Under the pieces are notes generated by a model. The model was not told where the DNA came from, ran no database searches, and worked only from the letters and a program-made list of their open reading frames with translations. This document shows, one piece after another, positions 50,023 to 63,111 of a stretch of 64,000 bases of DNA. The translations under genes were made by a program, and so were the position numbers. Numbering within the stretch: the stretch's first letter is position 1; every line of letters starts with the position of its first letter. The stretch is from Impatiens glandulifera (lineage: Eukaryota > Streptophyta > Magnoliopsida > Ericales > Balsaminaceae), in assembly GCF_907164915.1 (NCBI RefSeq), contig NC_061866.1:52883113-52947112 (forward strand). Direction: 5' to 3'.

Positions 50023-50524
50023 AATTAAATTAAATTAAATTAAATGAGAATGAATTGATTATTAAATAAATAATAAAAAACAAATGTTTCTTCAAATATC
50101 TCTTTAAATATAAATCTGTGGTTATTAACCCTTCTAATTAAATTTTAATATTTATTTATTTAATTAAAAAAATCAGTAAACAATAAAAGTGAAAGATGTA
50201 AATTTAATAACTTTTTAGATTTGATTTGGGAGGGAGGGATGAATTTGATTGATTTGACTTCAAATTTGTAGTAAAAGATTTAGATTAGATTAGATTAGGA
50301 GGGAGAAAAAGAAGACAAAATAGTTTTAGTTTGAAGCTACCCGCCAAATTCAAAACATTAAAATCATCAAATTTCATTTCATTTCATTTCTTCATCTTCT
50401 TCGCGGGTGTTTTTCATTTTAACCGATTCCCTATTTAATTCCACCTCCCTCGTTCTCTGAAAGTCCCCACTCTTCTCAATTTCTTCAAATTCTTGAATTT
50501 CCATTTCTCTCTCTCTCTCTCTCT
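48489..50524. other. Spacer between TPS1 and the PHD gene
   Basis: The TPS1 3' UTR comes first, including an ATT-type repeat near 48573-48600 and GTAT repeats near 48818-48838. AT-rich DNA follows, with (TA)n tracts at 49573-49597 and 49973-50020 and three diverged repeats of a TTTAAATTAAGTGAGAATTAATTGATTATTAAATAATAA-like unit near 49597-50080. The final 150 bp, CT-rich and ending in (CT)n at 50506-50524, are the PHD gene leader and promoter. Confidence 0.5.
50506..50524 (+). repeat. (CT)n tract in the PHD gene leader
   Basis: An uninterrupted CT dinucleotide run ends at the start codon of the PHD gene. Pyrimidine tracts of this sort are frequent in plant 5' UTRs and core promoters. Confidence 0.7.
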
Positions 50525-51633
50525 ATGTCTTTCGCCATGGAAAACAAGATCCAAGCTTTACCCCCTCTCAAAAGATTCAGATTCATGCTACAAAACCAAC
50601 ACCACAATGAATCAAACCCCATCATTTCTTCTTCCTTTTCTCTTCCAGCCAAAAAGAGAAAAGAATCCAGAGATTTAAACCCTGCTCCCATTACCACTCT
50701 CTCTTTACCCGGTAAGAAAAGGGTTTGGGCTTTTCAACCCGATTTGGTTAACCCAGATGAACCCTTTCTCAATCTCGATCTCAACGCTCCACCCCCAAAT
50801 GAAGAAAAACTGCCTTACCCATATAAACCTGTAGACAGTTCAATTCAAATCTCCAAAATTATTGGAGAATCTGAGGAAGAAGAAGATGATGGTATTGAAT
50901 GTGCTGTCTGCAAGAGCACAGACGGAGATCCAACGGATCCAATCGTCTTCTGTGATGGATGTAATCTAATGGTTCATACTACTTGCTATGGATCTCCATT
51001 GATCAACGGCATTCCAGATGGAGATTGGTTTTGCGCCCAATGCTGTAATAAACAAATGTCACCTGTTTCTTGCTGTCTTTGTCCCATCAAAGGAGGGGCC
51101 ATGAAGCCAACAACGGTCGATGGAAAGTGGGCTCACTTGGTATGCATAACTTATATCTTTAATCAAAACCATAGATAATACTTCATATTTGATAATTATC
51201 TGTCTGCATCATAATATCAGGTATGTTCTCTCTTTGTTCCCGAAGTGTTCTTCACAGATCCAGTGGGCAGAGAGGGAATTGATTGTTCTAAGGTTCCGAA
51301 AAGGAGATGGGAAAAGAACTGTCGATGTTATTTGTGTGGATCTTCAAGTGGGTGTGCTATAGAATGTTCAGAACCAAGATGTGAGTTGGCTTTTCATGTG
51401 ACATGTGGATTGAATGAAGAACTTTGTATTGAATACAAAGAAGGGATAAACAATGGAGGTGTTGTTGGGGCCTTCTGTAAAGATCATACTAAGCTTTGGG
51501 AAGAGGTAATAATAATGTCTGTTAATGGGTTTTGAGTTTTTTCTTTGTTTGAATCTTCTAATTTATGGGTTTCATTCTGTGATTACAGCAACAGAAGACT
51601 GGAAAGTTCAAGATTGTTGCTAGAGAGAAATGA
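50525..51633 (+). CDS. PHD / extended-PHD zinc-finger protein with EAR-like motif
   Basis: Exons 50525-51139, 51221-51505 and 51589-51633 (945 nt, 314 aa). A PHD finger (CAVCKSTDGDPTDPIVFCDG from Cys126, then WFCAQC) is followed by a zinc knuckle (CCLCPIKGGAMKPT) and an extended PHD (VCSLFVPEVFF, CYLCGSSSGCAIEC, CELAFHVTCGL). This is the PHD-knuckle-PHD module of the JADE/BRPF/AF10 families, which reads histone H3 tails in the nucleus. The protein is much smaller than animal JADE or BRPF proteins and has no bromodomain or PWWP. The N-terminal half is disordered and basic, with KRKESRD and an acidic ESEEEEDD stretch. LNLDLNAPP at 82-90 fits both the LxLxL and DLNxxP forms of the EAR repression motif. 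The alternative start Met5 (50537) is equally possible. I know no established gene name. Confidence 0.88.
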
Positions 51634-52205
51634 ATCAACATCTTCTTAGTTAAATCTGATTTGCAATTTTATTAGATGGGTTTTAGCCTCTTTTGTACTT
51701 GTAGTAGAGTTAAGATCAGTTTAGTTTTAATACAGTGTTGTGATTGATTGTTTAGTTTAGAAATGGCTCAATTTAATGATTTATACAAACTGAATCAAGA
51801 ATTGCATGTATTATTATTATTATATCTGATTGGATTTGATCATTTTTTCTAATAAATTTCAATTTGGTTTTATTATATTTATATGAACTGTATCAGATGT
51901 TAAAATAGAGTAGCCTAATTAGTATGATTTAAAAAGATTCTTATACATACATTGGTCAAGAATTGCTTAAAAAAATAATGAGAACTGAATATGAATTGAA
52001 TTATGAACTTTGAATGATTATGTCTACAACATGATAGGATCTGGACCAAAATAAAGGGAAGGGTTGTTGAATAAGCTGGCTAACTCCTGCTCATGATATG
52101 TATATACTTGGGGTTGGTCTTTGTGATGAACAATAAAAACTACCTTTTTGTTGACCTGTTGAGACTGTACTGTACAAACACAAATACATTCACACTCATC
52201 ACTAA
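51634..52205. other. Convergent 3' flanks of PHD gene and MAP kinase gene
   Basis: About 570 bp between two convergent stop codons, expected to hold both 3' UTRs and poly(A) signals. No additional gene was seen. Confidence 0.5.
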
Positions 52206-54897
<2,692 letters not shown>

Positions 54898-55420
54898 ATT
54901 TCGAAAAGAAAACAAATCACTCTACCGCACCGCACCGCACCGCTTTCTTCTTCTTGTTCTTCGATCAAATCAGATCAATTGAGAAGAATCCAAAAAATTT
55001 ACTCTAGAGACAGACTAAATTAATAAATAAAGCAATTGCCGGAGTAGTTAATTATCTACAGTTGAGTTGGGATCACGATTCCGCCGTCTCTCCTTCTTAC
55101 AGTCTCCCGCCGACAGAAGTAGAATCGCCGGCCGCTTCTAATTCGAATCAGATCCAACCAATGCTAACTTCGAAGCTTATCCCTCCTTAGTAACTTACAA
55201 GAAATGGATCGGCATTGAACGGACAACAGGATCGGAGCAACGAAACCCTAGCGCTTGGCAGATCTGATCGCTTTGAGGAAGAGGAGAGAGATCGGGAGAG
55301 ACAGAGAGAATAACTACGGAGGGTAGAGAGATTCTTTATATAGAAGGTAAAGGGTGTGGCAGCTGTGCTATTCCGTGTCATTTCTTTTCTATAATTTGGC
55401 TTTCTCTCTAAAATCAAAAT
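54898..55420 (-). promoter_or_regulatory. Leader and core promoter of the MAP kinase gene
   Basis: On the minus strand TATATAAAG at 55342-55334 is a good TATA box. About 30 bp downstream comes CT-rich sequence (CTCTCTGTCTCTCCC, around 55305-55280), a typical plant initiator context. The 5' UTR would then run about 400 nt to the ATG at 54897, possibly with a spliced segment. This region is markedly less AT-rich than the flanks. Confidence 0.55.
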
Positions 55421-55604
55421 TTAATCTTTTCTAGCCGTTCATCTCTTTTCAATAAAAACACTTGAAAGAGTCCAAATCTTTCTCTTTTTTATATACTCCA
55501 AATATTCTTAATTTTAAGCTTTCATTTCATCCTTTGGTCTCTTCAAATAAATGGTAGTTGCGAAAATATGCATGATCGATAAAGAAGACTCGATCGTTAA
55601 ATCT
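55421..55604. other. Distal upstream region of the MAP kinase gene
   Basis: Short non-coding stretch before the tandem duplication. No specific element was recognised. Confidence 0.4.
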
Positions 55605-56104
55605 CATTTTTTTGGATCTTCGCTTAATCTAAATATTTGATTAAGCGATTATGCTATTGTGAGATTTATGTCTTCCAATTTTCTATCTATTGATAGCCTT
55701 TGAGTGTTTTGAAATTAGAAAGCTTTTACTTTCTGTGTTCGATGAAAGTAACATGATAAGAAAAAAAAAAGAATTTCTGTCCAGTTCCCTCTTATTGGGA
55801 GAGACAAAAACAGTTATATTTATAAAAAAACAAATAATAAGTTTGACGATTTTTTCATTTTTTTTGGATCTTCGCTTAATCTAAATATTTGATTAAGCGA
55901 TTATGCTATTGTGAGATTTATGTCTTCCAATTTTCTATCTATTGATAGCCTTTGAGTGTTTTGAAATTATAAAGTTTTTACTTTCGATGAAAGTAACATG
56001 ATAAGAAAAAAAAAAAAGAATTTCTGTCCAGTTCCCTCTTATTGGGAGAGACAAAAACAGTTATATTTATAAAAAAACAAATAATAAGTTTGACGATTTT
56101 GCCC
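55605..56104. repeat. Tandem duplication, two copies of about 250 bp
   Basis: Copy 1 (about 55605-55853) and copy 2 (about 55857-56104) both start TTTTTTGGATCTTCGCTTAA and run through GATTAAGCGATTATGC, TTCCAATTTTCTATCTATTG and ACAGTTATATTTATAAAAAA to GTTTGACGATTTT. They are nearly identical; copy 2 lacks a short stretch after TTTTACTTTC. Each copy contains an inverted pair (CGCTTAATC / GATTAAGCG) that could form a hairpin. No coding capacity. Confidence 0.85.
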
Positions 56105-56138
56105 TCCCATTGAGGGGAACGGAGGAGAACGAGTTCTC

Positions 56139-56208
<70 letters not shown>
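56139..56208. repeat. (AAT)n microsatellite
   Basis: About 70 bp of uninterrupted AAT/ATA trinucleotide repeat directly after the 250-bp duplication. Confidence 0.9.
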
Positions 56209-56504
56209 GGATTTGAGATCTACTCAGCTTATTATAAATATTATAATATTATATTTCGTATATTAATCTAATGTTATTTCAATGCTATCAAAATAGACAT
56301 TACATTATCTCACTTATAAAGTGATACCTATACATAAAAGTGAATTATCACATTTATTATTTATTATTTTTACAAATGCCATTGCTTTAGTGGATACAAA
56401 CAACTAGTATCATCAAAACCAATAGGAATAATTCAAATAGATATTTTTTATATTTAAAATAATAAAAAAAGAAAAAGAAGAAAAAAAAAGAGATATGATA
56501 TAGT

Positions 56505-56945
56505 AATGTTTTATTTTTACAAAATATATATATAATTATTGTGAGAGGGAATTTGGAAAAAAAAAATTAAGAGAGAATGACATGGACAAATTGGCTAAAA
56601 ATATAAAACAATTGCTCTCTTATCTCTTTTCTGATTAGTTCGATACTATCAGTACATGTATCAGTACAGTACATGTAGTCCCGATATCTACTAAGAAAGC
56701 GTAATATGTACAATGAAAAAAAATTAATAATGTTTTATTTTTACAAAATATATATAATTATTGTGAGAGGGAATTTGGGAAAAAAAAATTAAGAGAGAAT
56801 GACATGGACAAATTGGCTAAAAATATAAAACAATTGCTCTCTTATCTCTTTTCTGATTAGTTCGATACTGTAAGTACATGTATCGGTACATGTAGTCCCG
56901 ATATCTACTAAGAAAGCGTAACATGTACAATGAAAAAAAATTAAT
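56505..56945. repeat. Tandem duplication, two copies of about 220 bp
   Basis: Units 56505-56728 and 56729-56945 share TTTTATTTTTACAAAATATA, GAGAGGGAATTTGG, GACATGGACAAATTGGCTAA, AGTCCCGATATCTACTAAG and AAGCGTAA. Differences are small: a longer TA run and an extra CAGTACAGTACATG stretch in copy 1. It is non-coding. Confidence 0.85.
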
Positions 56946-58379
56946 AAATGTGAGGTGATATTTGTGTGTATATATATATATATATATGTCATTCTTCACG
57001 AGTGAGATATATAATATTGGTATCATCTAATTAACTCTATTTTCTCATGGATATCACATCATTCCTTCCCTCCTTTATCTAATTATACTGGTCAATATAT
57101 AATAGCAAATATTTACTTCATACAAACTTATAAAAAAAAAGGAAATATTTTATAAACATTTCCAAAAAGCACATTCTAAAAAGCTTACAATCCTTACATC
57201 TTTGTAATCCACGTGCTACTTTATTACTAATCTTATTAATAATTAATCTAAAATATTTTTATATTATTTTCTGGTTGTTGACAGTTCACCAATCATTAAG
57301 ACCTTGTTTGATGTTGGGTGGGTTATTTAAGTTTTTATTATTATTTAATAAAATAATATATTATTTAAACTTTTAATTTATTGAATTGTTATATTGTTTT
57401 TTTATATATTTTAATTTTATAAAAATAAAATAATAATATTTTAATTAATAGATTGAATAATTGAAAAATAAACAAGATGATGTGATAAATGAATAATAAA
57501 AAATTCAAAAATAAAAAGCTCTAATATACAATATGTGAAAGTAGTTTAACATTCTAATATTTTTTTTTTATCACAATTGGGCAATAATTTTATATTTACG
57601 GTTCAATGTGCCATTCCTTTTAGAAAATCTAAATTAAATCCTTATAAATTAGAAATTCACCATACTATTTGTATTATTAGAGAGGTTACTGTTACTAACA
57701 GTTTTTTATTTTGGAATGAAACTAAATTTAATATAAATATTAGTATTGAGTATGTCAATATTATAGATTGTCGGTATATATATATATATTAAAATAAAAT
57801 AAAATATATTAGTTGAAATATAAAATTGGAGCTTGAAAAAGACATGATAATTGACAGGAAAATGACCTTATATAATGGGAAAGCTCAATGACAACCCATG
57901 GAAGACTCGTGGAGGGGGCCTCTACCCTATATCACTCATAATGTGACTTTAAAGCGTCTCCACTTATTATTAACTCAAAATTATTTTTAATATTTTCTGA
58001 AAAAAATAATTCAAAAATATTATCTTATCTAACAAAATTTTGTTTGGTAACTATTTACTTGAACTTTTCGATCAAATTCAAACCTAATTCTGCTTAAACA
58101 AAATATATTAATGATTTATCACATTTAGTAACATATGTGTGTACTATTTGTGAAAGTTTGATTACATAATCACAATTACAACTTAAATAGTAGTAATAAA
58201 AAGTATATAATTAAATTTCGGGCATATTTATAAACAAAATATTTGAAGGGTATATTTAAAAATGCAGTCGGTTAGGGTAGAATTGATAATTAGGATAGGT
58301 AGGTGCCCAATTATCTTTCGTTGGGGGCCCCACGTTTCTTTTCTGTCGCTAAACATAAATTATATGAAAACTGGACCGA
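56946..58379. other. AT-rich spacer, no gene seen
   Basis: It includes (TA)n near 56970-56988. The segment at 57301 (GACCTTGTTTGATGTTGGG, then GTTATTTAAG) resembles the inverted sequence near 28560-28595, possibly ends of a small transposon family. Open frames here are short and AT-driven. Confidence 0.45.
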
Positions 58380-58784
58380 CAATAATAATAATATTTTTAT
58401 TATTCCTATCTCTGACGTTAACTCAAAATTCATGACATGTAAAAATTCAACAAAAGTATGAAAATCGTGCATTATTTATTTATTTATTTTTGTTTGGAGG
58501 CAGGAAATTAGTATAACAATAATAATATTCTTTTTATTCCTACCTTTTGACGTTAACTCAAAATTCATGACATGTAAAAATTCAAGAAAAGTATGAAAAT
58601 CGTGCATTATTTATTTATTTATTTTTCTTTGGAGACAGTAAATTAGTATAACAATAATAATGTTTTTTTTTATTCCTACATCTGAACGTTAAATCAAAAT
58701 TCATGACATGTAAAAATTCATGAAAAGTACTAAAATCGTGTATTATTTATTTACTTTTTTTTTTTTGGAAGTAGAAAATTAGTA
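58380..58784. repeat. Three tandem copies of a 135-bp unit
   Basis: Each unit contains GACGTTAACTCAAAATTCAT, GACATGTAAAAATTCA, AAAATCGTGCATTATTTATT and an AATTAGTATAACAATAATAAT-like end. The anchor GACGTTA or GAACGTT occurs at 58414, 58549 and 58684, a constant 135-bp period. The third copy is the most diverged. Confidence 0.85.
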
Positions 58785-61778
58785 TAAACAGTTTATTAAT
58801 TACATTCATTTTAATTTAAGTCATTTTTAAGTATGAATTATATTCGTAAAATGTATGTTCCTTGTCCCAAATAGATAAACATGAACAAGCTTCTTTATGC
58901 GCGTGAAATAAAGATTTTTTCATTTAAACTACTCTTCAGTGTATTTTATAATTTATTTATTTTAACTGCAAGTTACCTCATAATTTAAGTGTCAAAATTA
59001 ATGTTACATAGATCAAATATTCAATTGTCCGTTAAAATACGTTAAGTTAAAGTTAATGTCATATTTACAAGATTATGATAGTTTTTTATATTATTAAACA
59101 ATAATAATATATATTAATAATAAATCTAACTGTTGTAATTAATGTTTGAATTATTATTTTTTCAAAGTCTTAAACGAAAATAAAAATTATAATTATTTGG
59201 GTGTAGGCTAGAATTTTACATTAAAAATAAATAAATTATTATTCATAAACAAATAAATTAATTATACTTCTAAAAAAAAAGCTTGTTCCTGGTTATTTAA
59301 ACAAATTTTAATTTGTTTAAAAAAATCTTCATTATTTCATTTTTATCACTATGTAAATCACTTGGAACAAATATTGAAAGTAGACAATTTTTATGTGGCC
59401 ATCAAAGATCTTTTAAATTTTAGTAAAAATTAAAGTATAGATTGGATATTATATAACTATAGCTTAAATAAATTTGTGACATTGTAGTTATTTCATTAAA
59501 TGTGACATTTAAGCTATAATAAATTAGTATTAGTTGAGTTTTGCCTAAGCTAACATAATGTGTAGTTCTAATAAGATTTGTGAGAATTAAAAACAAACTT
59601 TTCATAATATATTATTATGGCTGAATTGTCAAATTGGCATTTTTATTGGGAGATTTCGATTTCGAACAGTATTTTTCGAAATTCACAATTTGGGACTCAA
59701 AGTTTTGTTTTAACGATATGAAATTCTAATGATTTGAAGAATGTCAACTAGCTAGTAGCAGTGCAATTTCAGATTTGGCCATTTACAAATACTGCTTAGA
59801 AGGCCCTAATGAGAGGGCAGTACTTATGATCAAAACCAATTAATGGACTTCGCCCATCAGGTTTCCCTGTACTTGGAATGGTCACACCACAGGTAAATGA
59901 TCAAAATCATCTTCTCATTGTGGTTATCTTTATCCTAGATCCTACAAGGAAGAGATTATGCAAATTAATGGGTTATGGAAGTCATCTTGGATACAAGGGT
60001 TGGTTACAATTCATTACATTACAATTCTGTGCAGGATCATAAGATAGATAGTAAAATGAAATGAGACAACTCGGGCCAACAAGATGCTTCATTCAAGGAC
60101 TTTCAGTGAGTGACTCAGTGAGTAAAGACTCAAATCGATGACCATGAAGACATTAATTATTGTGTTCTCCTACTGAGTTACGAGTCTCCACATTTTGTTT
60201 GGGTCCTATCATTAATTTACGAATCTCCACATTTTGTTTGGGTCCTCCTAACCCTGTAACAAAATTTATATAGTTGTGGAGGTGTATCTAAGTCAATGAA
60301 AGAAAAAGTATCTCATTTCAAAAAAGTATTGATAATTAAGGTCAATTAATATTTGTCAATTTTGTGAACTACAAACCGGCCTTACATAGCTTTCTTATAG
60401 AGTTGAAGTAAATCACATGACATTTTCATATGGTCGTATCTTCAGTTATCTTATATGCTTTATTGGGTGGGCAAGCTAATTAGAAAAAAAAAACTATTTA
60501 ATCAATATTACAATTGGCTAAAAAGTCAATATTGGCTATAATTAATTAAAGATAATATTATTTAAGACTGTCACAACTCAAAACAAGCTGTTAGACACTC
60601 TGACTTGTGATAATACAAGACTTAATGACTTATGTCAAATATAAAGGTATTAAGGCCTTCCGGATCCAGGAAATTATATGAAAATTTTCATTCACATATT
60701 ATCCCTAAGAATTTTAGGGTAAATAATACTATATTCAAAAAACAAGATTTTAGATAAAATATTTGATCCATAAATTTTATCCCAACAAAAAATTATATGA
60801 AATCATCTTAGTGAACAACTTGTAACAATGCCCAAATGAAAACTATCAATGTTTAACGTATTATTCAGACGGGGACACTTGTTTACGTTATACCAAAAGT
60901 AAAACTCTATAATGGGACGAATTCTCCCTAATGTTTAATCTCCTTTTATTACTGATTCGGGTAGCGAAACCACTAGAGTGATGATTAAACATGTCCTTAA
61001 TTAACTGTGATATTTTTACCTATATCAATGAAAATAATTTCAAGATACGTCGTAGCTAGATTTTTGACACATATCAAATGTCGTCCCCAAAACTGATCGA
61101 GAATCATCCCCATAATGAATTTAAACTACTCACGAATTATTTTCCACATAGAATAAATTCATTTTCAAATGCTACACTCTCCTAGATAATTAAATATTTT
61201 GATGAACCAACCAAACTAATCGTGACCATATTTAGATCAGATCACTAATGCCCAAAAATTATTCGGCTTCGTAGCAAATTTACTGCACAATTTTGATAGA
61301 AGAGTTTTATTAAAAGAAACAAGATCTCGAATATCTAGACACACTGAATCTTTAAAATATTTAACATTATCTCAACTAACTAAATAACAAAATAATTAGT
61401 TAAAAATCCTCATAAAAATTTACACATTATTCTCTTTATTTTCACCGCACACTCTTGGAGAGAATGAATAAATACATTGTATATGTGGGTATAGAATCTA
61501 TAGATGACACCACACTCTTAATGAAGATTAACCGACCTCATTTAAAGATTATTTTACTTTTTCATCTAGACAATTGCAATTTATTTTAATGATAATCGAA
61601 TCCCAAAAGACATTGTATTGTAATTTAACACTGAATGACATACCAAGATATATTGATGGAAGACCACTAATTCTGAACCTTAACACATTTGAAAACTTCA
61701 TATTTCTTTTATTCGAAACAGAATACGAGAAAAATAAGTATGACTTATTAAGATTAACTCAAAAATCAAAATATGCAC
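58785..61778. other. Spacer before the terminal copia element
   Basis: No gene is supported. A 39-bp near-duplicate (TCTCCACATTTTGTTTGGGTCCT) occurs at 60186 and 60225. At 59787-59890 a frame includes GLRPSGFPVLGMVTPQ just before GTAAAT, which could be an exon relic but was not recognised. The open frame at 61574-61819 runs into the LTR and shows no domain, so it was not called. Confidence 0.4.
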
Positions 61779-63072
61779 TGTTAGATAAATTCATACCGGT
61801 TCAAATAAACCTAACTTAAACAAACTTCCTACGCAGGAACAAGGAACCGGACCGGATGAACAAAAGAAAACCAACTGAAGAAACCGAACCGGTCAAGCTA
61901 CCAAACCGATCAAGAGTATTCGGTACGTGACCGCACAGAGGAAGGATCGGCCAAAGCCTAAAAGCCAGATCCATCAAATAGCCGATTAATCTACAAGACA
62001 AGAATAACCGGAAGAAGTCCGGTTACTTCACTACCAAAAGACATTCGGCCAAGTCAAGAGGCCGACTAGTACAAGAAGACACTTTGGGTATCTGTTGAGA
62101 ATGATACCAAAGGAACAGACTGAATACTTCCATATCCATGCAAGTCTGAGGAAAGACTGTAGGCTGCAGAAAACAGTACTACCGGATCTTTCTACTTCGG
62201 GATAAGCCAGAAAGGAAATCTTCAAAGTACAGACAACTGTCCAAGCAGACAGTGCCTACATTGAGTAAAAGACAAACCCAGCAGGTTTGCTTTACAGACC
62301 GGCAGGTCTGAAACAGGATGCCAGGTCTGAGATTGACCGTCAGGTCTGAGGAGAAGACCGCAGGTCTGAGACACTGAATCACTGCATCTCTGATCAGCCA
62401 ATCAGATTCAAGGCTTCGAAATATGACCGTTGGCATATTTCACCTATAAAAGGAGGCAGTTGCAGAAGAGTAAATGCGGGACAAACATTGGGATAACAAG
62501 AGCTAAGTGCATTTACTACAAGTGATAACAGTGTGGTATTCTAAGAAAGCCTAAGTGCTAAATTCTAAGTGTGTGTTACAATTTCAGTGAGAATTGTAAG
62601 AGTGTTATCGAGCAGGAAATAAGTCTCGATCGAATTGTACGTGTATTCCTTAGTGAATATCCTTCTCGCGGTTTCGAGAGGAAGGGGTGACGTAGGAGTT
62701 TTATCTCCGAACATCCATAAAATCTGTTGTGTTATTTACTTTCTGTTGGCTTCTTTATATAACCGACTAACTTAACCATACCGCTCCAAACCAACTCCAT
62801 ACTCACCATACCGAATATCCAGATAACCGAAACCGACCCACCATTCCTCAAATCTCCATCATCCGAAACCGACTCCGCCTATCATACTCGTGTACCGCTT
62901 CAACTTGAAAGCAAACCTCTTCCGCGCTTGAACCTAGTTCAAGGGTTTGTGACAGGTTGTGTAGTATTGAAATCCCGGTGTTAATCTCTAACCGGATTAA
63001 CCACCACCCTACGAGTGAGAACCGCTAACCGGTCCAACCCCCGGTCCACCAGCGGCGACCTAGATCCTAACA
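61779..63072 (+). repeat. 5' LTR with TATA box and promoter repeat array
   Basis: The LTR has a good TATA box, CTATAAAAGG (TATAAA at 62445-62450), placing the likely transcript start near 62475-62480. Upstream, CAGGTCTGA is repeated at 62303, 62322, 62341 and 62361, with a variant CAGGTTTGC at 62282. The spacings are 21, 19, 19 and 20 bp. Such repeats in U3 usually act as transcription factor sites or enhancers, as the BII boxes do in Tnt1. Exact LTR borders rest on the TG/CA ends and the adjacent PBS. Confidence 0.8.
62445..62450 (+). promoter_or_regulatory. TATA box of the terminal LTR
   Basis: TATAAA in the context CACCTATAAAAGGAGG, the only GC-flanked TATA element in the LTR, lying about 75 bp after the last CAGGTCTGA repeat. 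Confidence 0.65.
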
Positions 63073-63111
63073 ATTGGTATCAGAGCAGTTAGTTTCAATA
63101 CTCAAGCAAAC

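Noticed and set aside
61574..61819. 81-codon plus-strand frame before the last LTR
   Set aside because: It runs across the LTR boundary at 61779, so it cannot be an old gene, and no domain was seen.
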